Assembly: GCA_017464475.1 (NCBI GenBank)
Contig: JAFTZQ010000005.1
Span: forward strand, 62,001 to 126,000
Source of the DNA: Paludibacteraceae bacterium
Lineage (GTDB): Bacteria; Bacteroidota; Bacteroidia; Bacteroidales; Paludibacteraceae
Direction of reading: 5' to 3'
Length of the DNA: 64,000 nucleotides
In this document: positions 9,957-17,419 of the stretch, one piece after another
How the letters are laid out: each line of letters opens with the position of its first letter
Position numbering within the stretch: position 1 is the first letter of the stretch
Made by a program: the position numbers and the translations under genes
Notes under the pieces: generated by a model
What the model was told of the DNA's origin: nothing
Database searches by the model: none
The model's input: only the letters and a program-made list of their open reading frames with translations

Positions 9957-9980
9957 CAAAGGGACTAAGTACCAAGTACA
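9954..9980 (+). repeat. TGACCAAG-type repeat family D at a stop codon
   Basis: TGACAAAGGGACTAAGTACC follows the last sense codon and supplies the stop codon of the AsmA-like gene. Related units lie inside parE (42926-42968). Confidence 0.4.
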
Positions 9981-9997
9981 ATATTAATTTAAACTAT

Positions 9998-12091
9998 ATG
10001 AGAAAATTATTTCTATTAGGAGTTATTGCTATGAGTTTATTAGCATGCAACCACACCAACCCGCTGTTGGACCAACCCGAAACGCCCTATGGCGTACCGG
10101 CGTTCGACCAAGTGAAAAATGAGCACTACCTCCCTGCTTTTGAAGAGGCGATCCGCCAGAACAAAGCGGAGATAGAGGCTATCGTGAATAATGAAGCCGA
10201 ACCGACGTTTGAGAACACGATCGTAGCGCTGGACCGTTCGGGTCTGTTGCTGGACCGCGTGACCGGCGTCTTCTTCAATGTCCTCGAAGCCGACGGCAGC
10301 GATGAGATGAACGAGATCGCAGAGAAAGTGAGTCCGATGCTGTCCGAGTTATCCGACGGTATTATCCTGAACGAAGCGCTCTTCCAGCGGGTAAAAGCGG
10401 TCTTTGACCAGCGTGAGCAGCTGGGTCTTAACCCCGAGCAGATGCGCCTTGTTACGGAGACCTACAAGTCGTTTGCGGACAACGGAGCGAACCTGCCTGC
10501 GGACAAGAAAGAACGTCTCAAAGAGATCAACCAGGAGTTGGGTCTGCTCTCCCTTAAGTTCGGCAATAATGTCGTAGCTGAGACCAATGCCTGTCAGTTC
10601 TTTGTGACCAAGGAAGAGGATCTGAAAGGTCTGCCCGAAGGCGCCAAAGCGGCTGCTGCGGAAGAGGCTGCGGCTGCCGGTCATCCGGGCGAGTGGCTCT
10701 TCACACCCAAGCGCACGTCCTTCACGCCGGTACTCCAGTACTGCGAGAACCGCGAGTTGCGCAAGCAACTGCTGATGGACTATACCACCCGCGCCAACCA
10801 CGACAACGAGAATGACAATAAGGCTGTGATCATCCGCGAGATGGAGCTCCGTATAGAGAAAGCCAAACTCTTCGGTTACGACAATGCGGCAGACTATATC
10901 TTAGCGGACTGTATGGCGAAGAACCACCAGACGGTGGATGCCTTCCTGCAATCGGTTTGGGCACCGTCTCTGGAGGCTGCCAAGCGCGAGGCTGCAGCGC
11001 TACAGGAGTTGTTGGAGGCAGATATGCCGGGCGAGAAGCTGCAACCTTGGGACTGGTGGTATTATGCGGAGAAACTGCGTCGCGCCAAATATGCACTGGA
11101 TGAGGAGGAGTTGAAGCCCTATTTCGAGCTCTCCAACGTCCGCCGCGGTGCGTTCGGCGTAGCTACCAAGTTATACGGATTGCAGTTCGAACCGCTCACC
11201 GACATGCCGGTGTATAACAAAGAGGTAGAGGTCTTCAAAGTGACCGATGCCGAAGGCGAGTTGATAGGTATTCTCTATACCGACTATTTCCCGCGTGCGG
11301 GCAAACGTCCGGGCGCATGGATGAACAATATCCTGCCGCAGTATATCGATGCGGAAGGAACGGACCACCGTCCCGTGATCATCAATGTCGGCAATTTCAA
11401 CAAACCGACAGCAGGCAATCCTTCGCTGCTCTCGATGGACGACGTAGAGACCCTCTTCCATGAGTTCGGTCACGCGCTGCACGGCTTGCTGAGCAAGGCG
11501 CATTACAAATCCCTCTCCGGCACCAACACGCCGCGCGACTTTGTCGAGCTGCCGAGCCAGTTCATGGAGAACTACGCTTACGAGCCGGAGGTGATGAAGA
11601 CCTATGCATTCCATTACCAGACCGGTGAGGTGATCCCGGACAGCCTGATCGCGAAGATCAATGCAGCCGGTAAGTTCAACCAAGGGTTCGTGACCACCGA
11701 ACTGCTCTCCGCTTCTATCCTCGATATGGATTTCCATGAGCTGGAGACCGCGGAAGGACTGGATGTCAATGCTTTTGAGAAAGCCAGCTTGGAGAAGATG
11801 GGTATGATAGACGAGATCATCGTGCGCTATCGTCCGACTTTCTACAACCATATCTTCACCACAGGTTACGAAGCCGGTTACTACAGCTATACGTGGGCGG
11901 CGGTGCTGGACGCAGATGCGTTTGCAGCGTTCAAGGAGACCGGAAACCTGTTTGATGCAGAGACCGCAGCGCGTTTCCGTCATCTGTTGGAGCAAGGCGG
12001 CACCCGCGACGCGCAGGAGCTCTATCTGGAGTTCCGCGGCAAAGAAGCCGATCCGAAGAACCTCCTTCGCCGCAAAGGATTTATTGAGTAA
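9998..12091 (+). CDS. dcp: M3 family peptidyl-dipeptidase (Dcp/oligopeptidase A type), lipoprotein
   Basis: Zinc peptidase cleaving short peptides. The HEFGH zinc site lies at residues 488-492 with the usual downstream Glu region, and the 697-residue length fits M3 enzymes. The ATG at 9998 is preferred over an upstream in-frame codon because it gives a signal peptide with lipobox LLAC (MRKLFLLGVIAMSLLAC), so the enzyme is probably periplasmic and membrane-anchored, as usual for Bacteroidota Dcp-like proteins. It follows the AsmA-like gene by 41 bases. Dcp versus oligopeptidase A subfamily is not settled. Confidence 0.92.
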   Translation: MRKLFLLGVIAMSLLACNHTNPLLDQPETPYGVPAFDQVKNEHYLPAFEEAIRQNKAEIEAIVNNEAEPTFENTIVALDRSGLLLDRVTGVFFNVLEADGSDEMNEIAEKVSPMLSELSDGIILNEALFQRVKAVFDQREQLGLNPEQMRLVTETYKSFADNGANLPADKKERLKEINQELGLLSLKFGNNVVAETNACQFFVTKEEDLKGLPEGAKAAAAEEAAAAGHPGEWLFTPKRTSFTPVLQYCENRELRKQLLMDYTTRANHDNENDNKAVIIREMELRIEKAKLFGYDNAADYILADCMAKNHQTVDAFLQSVWAPSLEAAKREAAALQELLEADMPGEKLQPWDWWYYAEKLRRAKYALDEEELKPYFELSNVRRGAFGVATKLYGLQFEPLTDMPVYNKEVEVFKVTDAEGELIGILYTDYFPRAGKRPGAWMNNILPQYIDAEGTDHRPVIINVGNFNKPTAGNPSLLSMDDVETLFHEFGHALHGLLSKAHYKSLSGTNTPRDFVELPSQFMENYAYEPEVMKTYAFHYQTGEVIPDSLIAKINAAGKFNQGFVTTELLSASILDMDFHELETAEGLDVNAFEKASLEKMGMIDEIIVRYRPTFYNHIFTTGYEAGYYSYTWAAVLDADAFAAFKETGNLFDAETAARFRHLLEQGGTRDAQELYLEFRGKEADPKNLLRRKGFIE

Positions 12092-12120
12092 TAATGTACA
12101 ATTTACAATGTACAATGAAC
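12092..12120 (+). repeat. AT-rich repeat family B, intergenic
   Basis: AATGTACAATTTACAATGTA-type units directly after the dcp stop codon. Confidence 0.5.
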
Positions 12121-12148
12121 AAAGCGTCCTAGTGGCTTTTGTGCAAAC

Positions 12149-12171
12149 TTAAGAGTCCGTACGGATCTTAA
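12149..12171. repeat. Near-perfect palindrome between dcp and the membrane-protein gene
   Basis: TTAAGA and TCTTAA arms enclose a TCCGTACGGA centre. There is no T-tract, so it reads as a possible protein-binding site rather than a terminator. Confidence 0.4.
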
Positions 12172-12198
12172 AACGTTGTACCAAACTCCGTCAGCCCT

Positions 12199-12236
12199 TT
12201 GTAAATTGTGAATTGTGAATTGTGAATTGTAAATTG
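12199..12236 (+). repeat. AT-rich repeat family B before a start codon
   Basis: TTGTAAATTGTGAATTGTGA-type tandem. The apparent GTG/TTG starts of the next gene fall inside it, so the repeat has probably altered the translation start region. Confidence 0.6.
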
Positions 12237-12752
12237 ACACGCAATACTCAAACGATATTGTACTATCTGTTGCCGGTAGCCTTCTGGCTGCTGGCAATAG
12301 GTGGTGCGTTGCTGCCTGTTTTCCTACTTTCAACTTTCAACTCTCAACTTTCAACTCTCCACTATTTCCTCCCTTCCGTTCCGGTGCTCCTTGCAGCGCT
12401 CCGTCTCACGCATATCCACCGCCATGCCTCGGCTGTAGAGCCGGCTTTCCAAATGGCGGTACTGCTGGGTATCGCTTCGTATTGGCTGCCTACGGTGCTC
12501 TTTCTGCTCCTTCCGGCGTGGATATATCTTGCCTATTGCCATCTGATGGAGTGGCGGGTTATATGGGCGACCCTCATCGGTCTTGCGCTGGTAGCAATAT
12601 GGGTAGCCGTCTTCGTTTACTTTGGATTAATAGAAATGCCCTCCCTTGATGGAATGACCGGGGTGGGGTACTGGGCTTGGCTTCCCTCCGGTGCCTTCCT
12701 CATCGCCTTTATCGCTTCCTCCATCGCCCGCTACAACCTGCGTGTACGATAA
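12222..12752 (+). CDS. Multi-pass membrane protein of unknown function
   Basis: Up to 176 residues with about four or five hydrophobic segments (YYLLPVAFWLLAIGGALLP, FLPSVPVLLAALRL, AVLLGIASYWLPTVLFLLL, WATLIGLALVAIWVAVFVYF, GAFLIAFIASSIA). The start is uncertain: GTG 12222 or TTG 12234, both within an AT-rich repeat. Two dispersed repeats are translated within it (12326-12360 and a degenerate GC-rich copy at 12639-12670, giving LIEMPSLDGMTGVG). It overlaps the next gene by 11 bases. No family recognised. Confidence 0.65.
   Translation: MNCKLTRNTQTILYYLLPVAFWLLAIGGALLPVFLLSTFNSQLSTLHYFLPSVPVLLAALRLTHIHRHASAVEPAFQMAVLLGIASYWLPTVLFLLLPAWIYLAYCHLMEWRVIWATLIGLALVAIWVAVFVYFGLIEMPSLDGMTGVGYWAWLPSGAFLIAFIASSIARYNLRVR
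12326..12360 (+). repeat. AT-rich repeat family B, in frame
   Basis: CTTTCAACTTTCAACTCTCA-type tandem read as STFNSQLSTLH in a loop of the membrane protein. Confidence 0.6.
12639..12670 (+). repeat. Degenerate GC-rich palindromic repeat family A, in frame
   Basis: CCCTCCCTTGATGG followed by GACCGGGGTGGGG: the right half retains the family motif while the hairpin core is eroded. Confidence 0.4.
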
Positions 12753-14247
12753 GATTTCCCATATAGTCTTGCTGTTCACGGCGGTAGTCTTCTCTTCATG
12801 CAGTCGCGGAGGACCAGGAATGTCTCTTAATGAGGCGCGGGATGTTGTGGCGCAGGCGGATAGCCTGTGGCATGAGGGTAAGATGTACGGTGTGGACGAA
12901 GGAGACAGCGCCACCTTCGCGCAAGCGTACGAAAGATTGAAGGAGCATTCAGCATTCAGCCGTCCGAAGTCAGAATACGCGCATGCGTGCTATCATTACG
13001 GCAAACTTCTCCGCGCCAAGGATGATCCCGCCGCTGCTATGCAGGTGTTCATCGATGCCACCCATTCCGGCACAAAAGACTACCATATCTTAGGAAGAGT
13101 ATATAGCAATATGGGCTCTATCTGCCATTTGGCAGGTGAGTTTCCTCTGTCGTATGAGATGTATGAGAAATCTGCCAAGATGTTTCTTCGTGATAAAGAT
13201 ACTTTGTCATATTGTTATCTGTTAAATGATATGGCATTTGAACTGGCGGAACAAGGGAAGAAAGAAGAAACATTCATTTTACTTGATTCAATAGCGCATA
13301 ATTGCAATGATAGGAATGTCAAAATCAAGACATTAGAAACGAAAGCCAAGTTATATTTTCAAATACAATTATATGATTCAGTCATCTATACGACAAATAT
13401 TCTTCAGTTGTTGAGATACAGCGTTCCAACATGTTACGAGTTAAAAGCGCGTGCTTTTTGGCATATGGAGGAAACTGATTCTGCATTGTATTATGCAAAT
13501 CAGGTGCTCAGTATGCCTACAGCATCAGAGCAGAACAAATATAATATGCTTTATATTATTGCCAATGCAGATTCAACATTAAGTAACGAAGATGTACTTG
13601 CTCTCTCCGCACAACGTTCTGATATCGAAACGGACATTCTCATACCCCTGCATAGCAAATGGGGGTTGGCGGTACAACTTCTACAACAAGATTTGAACCG
13701 CAAGCCGGATTGGCGGTGGTTCTGGGGAGTAGTAGCAACACTGCTTGTTGTTGGTTCGTGCTTATGGTTGTATATATTTAGGAAACATAAACAGCATGCA
13801 TTGCTCTCGCAACAAGTGGAGTATTTGGCTATACAAAATAAGGAAGCAGAAGAAAGACATGCAATCTTGAGGAAAGATATAGACAATCTATCACAACTAA
13901 AAGATAGTCATTATAAAGAGATAGTAGCAGATATTGAGCAGTTTAGTGCACTAATACGTTGCAATCAGGATCTACGAGAGCATCTTCATTGGAATAATTT
14001 TGCAGAGATGTGCACTCTTTCCAATAGATACCTATACAATATTGTAACTCAGTTACAACCATATAATTTGTCTCAAAAAGAATTGCGTCTTTGTATTCTC
14101 GTTCTACTAAAAGCACCCACCAATCAGATGGTAGATATGATACCTTATTCGCATAGCGGTTTGGGGAAGTTCAAAAACACAACGGCACGCAAAATAGGAA
14201 CAACAACTACCAATTTTCGATTATTTTTACTAAATTTGTTAGGATAA
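12742..14247 (+). CDS. TPR lipoprotein regulator with membrane helix, coiled coil and C-terminal HTH-like domain
   Basis: The GTG at 12742 gives a short signal sequence with lipobox FSSC, overlapping the previous gene by 11 bases. TPR-like helices follow, then a membrane helix (WFWGVVATLLVVGSCLWLYIF, ~residue 330), a charged coiled coil, and a terminal domain (LSQKELRLCILVLLKAP...) resembling the winged or LuxR-like tail of Bacteroidota TPR regulators. Such proteins are thought to pass an envelope signal to DNA or an anti-sigma partner. Base composition falls sharply near 13080, within the gene. A CAGTCAG-type repeat lies near the 5' end (12945-12972). Confidence 0.7.
   Translation: MYDKISHIVLLFTAVVFSSCSRGGPGMSLNEARDVVAQADSLWHEGKMYGVDEGDSATFAQAYERLKEHSAFSRPKSEYAHACYHYGKLLRAKDDPAAAMQVFIDATHSGTKDYHILGRVYSNMGSICHLAGEFPLSYEMYEKSAKMFLRDKDTLSYCYLLNDMAFELAEQGKKEETFILLDSIAHNCNDRNVKIKTLETKAKLYFQIQLYDSVIYTTNILQLLRYSVPTCYELKARAFWHMEETDSALYYANQVLSMPTASEQNKYNMLYIIANADSTLSNEDVLALSAQRSDIETDILIPLHSKWGLAVQLLQQDLNRKPDWRWFWGVVATLLVVGSCLWLYIFRKHKQHALLSQQVEYLAIQNKEAEERHAILRKDIDNLSQLKDSHYKEIVADIEQFSALIRCNQDLREHLHWNNFAEMCTLSNRYLYNIVTQLQPYNLSQKELRLCILVLLKAPTNQMVDMIPYSHSGLGKFKNTTARKIGTTTTNFRLFLLNLLG
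12945..12972 (+). repeat. CAGTCAG-type repeat family C, in frame
   Basis: CATTCAGCATTCAGCCGTCC then AAGTCAG, read as HSAFSRPKSE. The last repeat before the AT-rich island. Confidence 0.4.
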
Positions 14248-14277
14248 ATAGGTTCTCTATTAAACTTTCCCAATTGC

Positions 14278-14319
14278 AAAAATCGCAAAGCGCTTATAAT
14301 CAGCATTTTGCGATTTTTT
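14278..14319 (+). terminator. Rho-independent terminator
   Basis: Inverted repeat AAAAATCGCAAA ... TTTGCGATTTTT with a 17-base loop and T-tract, 30 bases after the TPR regulator. Confidence 0.8.
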
Positions 14320-14335
14320 GTTTCCCAATCAAAAT

Positions 14336-14367
14336 TTTGGTTACCTCCGTAAAAAGCAGTAATTTTG
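14336..14367 (+). promoter_or_regulatory. Bacteroidota promoter opening the exported-protein/toxin operon
   Basis: TTTG (14336-14339), 20-base spacer ending in AAAAAGCAG, TAATTTTG (14360-14367). It could serve the same-strand genes from 14426 onward. Confidence 0.8.
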
Positions 14368-14369
14368 TG

Positions 14370-14394
14370 CCGTCAAACGAAAACCGTTTGGCGG
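14370..14394 (+). promoter_or_regulatory. 5' UTR hairpin
   Basis: CCGTCAAACG-AAAAC-CGTTTGGCGG stem at the very start of the predicted transcript, 32 bases before the ORF. It may stabilise the mRNA; role unproven. Confidence 0.5.
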
Positions 14395-14425
14395 TATTTA
14401 TTGTTTAACAAAATCTCTAATTAAC

Positions 14426-14821
14426 ATGAAAGTAAAAATTATCACTTTGGTACTGAGCATTCTCTTCGCAATGCCTGTATTTCTTTGTGCAGAAGAAATG
14501 GAAATTCCTTTGATGGAAGTAGTCGGAATGGAGGTTATTGAAGGAGAGAATCCTCTTGATAATCCGGATAAAGAAGGAAGCACACCTACTCGCCCAAGAG
14601 ATTTCCGCGCAACAATCAATGGCAACTCATTAACCGTCCTCAAACAGGAAGAAGCTATCCCTGTTGCGCAGGCGGTGGTAGTCAATGCTTCTACGGGAAG
14701 CGTAGTGATTAATCGGGATTTCACCTCCTCGCTGAACGAGCAAATCGCCAACGCAGGTGTGTATGTGCTCCGTATCGAAACTGCCGGAGGGGCGCTTATA
14801 GGTCAATTCGTGGTACAATAA
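14426..14821 (+). CDS. DUF3244-like exported protein
   Basis: A 131-residue protein with a cleavable signal peptide (VLSILFAMPVFLCAEE). The mature part has PRDFRATINGNSLTV, then a VNASTGSVV turn and an AGVYVLRIETAGGALIGQF ending, the plan of DUF3244, a small immunoglobulin-like Bacteroidota family also resembling secretion-tail folds. First gene behind the 14336 promoter and 15 bases before the next gene. Function unknown. Confidence 0.7.
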   Translation: MKVKIITLVLSILFAMPVFLCAEEMEIPLMEVVGMEVIEGENPLDNPDKEGSTPTRPRDFRATINGNSLTVLKQEEAIPVAQAVVVNASTGSVVINRDFTSSLNEQIANAGVYVLRIETAGGALIGQFVVQ

Positions 14822-14836
14822 ATTCATCCCTATATT

Positions 14837-16150
14837 ATGCGCAAACTCATCATCTACATGCTTCTTTGCATACCTGCTGCGATGTTTGCTTCATTGCCGG
14901 ATGATGCGTATTCCGTATATCCGGATGTCTGGCATCGACAGGATACAATGATACAGATTCCCTTTGAGGATAGTATCTCATGGACAGACGAATACGCAAT
15001 GTATGCCGTCATACGTTCTTTGCAGCCGGATAGCACTGAATGTCTCTGGAGTCTCACCGAAGATGATACTGTTTCTTTCGCGGTTCTAACTAATGGTATT
15101 TATATTTTCCCGTTTGGTACAATATCTTCTCATAATTCTTCAGATTTCTCTCATTGGTGTGTTTACGCTTACCATAGCGGTGTGCGTATTGATAGTACCA
15201 AAACACATACTTTGCGGTTTGGAGAACAAGTAGTGTATAAGCGGGATAGTTCAAGTCTTTTGACGGATACGATCCATGCCGCGATAGAAATAGAGGAGAT
15301 TGCTTATTTCGGCAGAAAGGTATCGCTTCTTGTGTCCGGTTCATTTCAAACATATCTTGCACTTAAATATGGTATTACGCAGGATTACGCTCCTTATTTG
15401 TCTCCGATAGGCGATACGTTGTGGAATTCAAGAGTAGATGAGGATTTTTACCATCATGTGATAGGAGTCGGAAATGATACACTATATGGATGGTATAGCA
15501 ATGTATCAGAAACGAAAGAAGAAGCACAAATGCTACTCTCAGTAGATACACTGATGCCCGGTGAGTATATATTACTCGGCGATGATGGAGGTTCCCTAGA
15601 ATGGAGTCCCGAACCGGACGGTCTATATTCCTTTCCGCGTATTTGGCGTATGCGGCAGTCCGTCCGGTACGGGAGACCTATCTCTCTTAAATTATCGTTA
15701 TCAGAAATAGGTATGGTGGATTCCTTACGATTGATAGTCACGAATGAGAACGGACTACTTCCCCGATTTGTCATGCCGGATTCTATAGGACGAGATAGTA
15801 TATGCTATTTCACAATAGATGATGCAGAGCCGGTGTCGCAAATCCAGATACATGGTCTTCCTCATGATCCGATAGCACATGATTCTCCTTTGGATGTTAC
15901 GTCAACAAATGGCGATTCAGAGACAAGCATTGTGATTGACCCATCCGGCAAAACGATAGTGGTTAATGGGTTTCCTGACGGACAGGTATTTTTCCTTTAT
16001 CTATATGACAATACAGCTAAGTACCTCTCTACTTTGTCCAGCATGAGTCCCATTGATATCAGCGCCTTGCCGAGTTCTGTCTTATACATAGAGATAGTAG
16101 CTAACAACCAGATCATAGGGGCAGTCCCCATCCCATCGCATATACAATAA
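14837..16150 (+). CDS. Exported protein with LALKYGIT/GVGND region (DUF8202-like)
   Basis: A 437-residue protein with a signal peptide (LIIYMLLCIPAAMFA). Around residues 170-230 it has YLALKYGITQ, then a W and VIGVGNDTLYGW, a pattern of a Bacteroidota surface-protein domain (DUF8202-type, from memory). The last ~70 residues (VVNGFPDGQVFFLYLYD... LYIEIVANNQIIGAVPI) look like a small beta-sandwich tail. Probably secreted or on the surface; 18 bases upstream of the RHS-core gene. Function unknown. Confidence 0.65.
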   Translation: MRKLIIYMLLCIPAAMFASLPDDAYSVYPDVWHRQDTMIQIPFEDSISWTDEYAMYAVIRSLQPDSTECLWSLTEDDTVSFAVLTNGIYIFPFGTISSHNSSDFSHWCVYAYHSGVRIDSTKTHTLRFGEQVVYKRDSSSLLTDTIHAAIEIEEIAYFGRKVSLLVSGSFQTYLALKYGITQDYAPYLSPIGDTLWNSRVDEDFYHHVIGVGNDTLYGWYSNVSETKEEAQMLLSVDTLMPGEYILLGDDGGSLEWSPEPDGLYSFPRIWRMRQSVRYGRPISLKLSLSEIGMVDSLRLIVTNENGLLPRFVMPDSIGRDSICYFTIDDAEPVSQIQIHGLPHDPIAHDSPLDVTSTNGDSETSIVIDPSGKTIVVNGFPDGQVFFLYLYDNTAKYLSTLSSMSPIDISALPSSVLYIEIVANNQIIGAVPIPSHIQ

Positions 16151-16168
16151 CGTTATTAGTTTTCCACT

Positions 16169-16981
16169 ATGAAAAGAATAGGAATAATACTCATTTTGAT
16201 GTTCGGGATATATGCGTACTCGCAGACGCCGTATGATTCGTTTGCGCCGGAGGTGTCTCCGCCTATTACAGATAACATCCGCAAATGGCTGTCTGTGGAT
16301 CCCTTAGCCGACAAGTATCCGAATATCACCCCCTACGCGTATTGCAACTGGAACCCGGTGAAATATGTTGATCCGGATGGAATGAGGCCGGTCTATGATT
16401 TGGATGGAAATCTTCTTGGTACAGACGAAAATGGACTGCAAGGAAATCCGATTATTATGGATTCAAAGTTATTTACACAAGGAATGGAAAAAGATGTAGC
16501 TGAAGGATTTGATGTGGGGGTTGAATTTCTGAATAAAGAAAATAGAAACTCTATGCAGGAAAACTATAATGGACTATCAAATAGACCAGACTGGGATGGG
16601 CAATTAAATCTTTCTGAGGCAAATAATTGGTATCGAAATGGAAATGGTAATCCGTTGTACGTTGACGCTGCTAAAGTTGATTTATCTCCTCTTTCGAAAT
16701 CTGATTTTTCTGCCATTGGATCTTCTAAACATGTTAATTTCCTAGATCCTAAAAATCTTAATATCCAAACAGGTTTGGTATATGGCACTATTCAGGTAAC
16801 TTTGATAGATAATGGAGGAACGGTGAGGATAGGCAATAAAAATGGGCTATTAGACATTTATGATTTTGATATGCAGAGGGGGCGAGGGTTTAGAAATATT
16901 GCAACTCAAATAGGTTCGATGGTTGCTGGAAAGGGAACACCATTTAACATATATTATTATGGACAAGGAAAAGTCAAATAA
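16169..16981 (+). CDS. Stand-alone secreted RHS-core polymorphic toxin
   Basis: 270 residues: signal peptide (IGIILILMFGIYAYSQ), a 15-residue linker, then the RHS core end (WLSVDPLADKYPN... WNPVKYVDPDG) at ~35-70 with no YD repeats before it. The following ~200 residues are a variable C-terminal domain (LSEANNWYRNGNGNPLYVD; VYGTIQVTLIDNGGTVRIG; IYYYGQGKVK end) of a type I recall from RHS proteins of Bacteroides but cannot name. Having its own signal peptide, it need not be a silent orphan cassette. The next gene overlaps by 23 bases, as expected for a toxin and its immunity protein. Confidence 0.7.
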   Translation: MKRIGIILILMFGIYAYSQTPYDSFAPEVSPPITDNIRKWLSVDPLADKYPNITPYAYCNWNPVKYVDPDGMRPVYDLDGNLLGTDENGLQGNPIIMDSKLFTQGMEKDVAEGFDVGVEFLNKENRNSMQENYNGLSNRPDWDGQLNLSEANNWYRNGNGNPLYVDAAKVDLSPLSKSDFSAIGSSKHVNFLDPKNLNIQTGLVYGTIQVTLIDNGGTVRIGNKNGLLDIYDFDMQRGRGFRNIATQIGSMVAGKGTPFNIYYYGQGKVK

Positions 16982-17411
16982 AATACGTATAGTATTATTC
17001 ATCTTTCTTATCAGCATGTTTTCATGCGTGAATAAGTATGAGAAACACCTCTTAGACATTTTGTGTGTCAGTGAGGTCAGCGTCATCTCATCAAAAAGGT
17101 ATGAATCTAACGCAATCGGAGAATGGTATGTTGTTGAAAAATATGTGTTAGCTAATAGTGTAGTAAATTGGACCGGATGGCATTCTTTATCCGAACATTC
17201 ATCCTTGAAAGCCGTAGTATTAGAAAGCGCATCTTATCTATCTAATAATTCTTTAGTGCAGGAATATGAGAAATGTTGTAATAGCGATGCTGGTTATTTC
17301 AAAATAATCATGCAAGATACATTACAACTCCATAATGATTTTTTTGAGAAGACAGTCGTGGTAATAGATACCACAACTAATACATTATTTATATGTAACT
17401 ATCACTATTAA
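16959..17411 (+). CDS. Putative immunity lipoprotein for the RHS-core toxin
   Basis: 150 residues from ATG 16959, chosen because it gives a signal peptide with lipobox MFSC. No family recognised. It overlaps the toxin gene by exactly 23 bases, the same overlap seen between the large RHS gene and its lipoprotein (29179-29201). Position, size and export signal fit immunity against an exported toxin; this is inference from context. Confidence 0.6.
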   Translation: MDKEKSNKIRIVLFIFLISMFSCVNKYEKHLLDILCVSEVSVISSKRYESNAIGEWYVVEKYVLANSVVNWTGWHSLSEHSSLKAVVLESASYLSNNSLVQEYEKCCNSDAGYFKIIMQDTLQLHNDFFEKTVVVIDTTTNTLFICNYHY

Positions 17412-17419
17412 TCTTGTTA

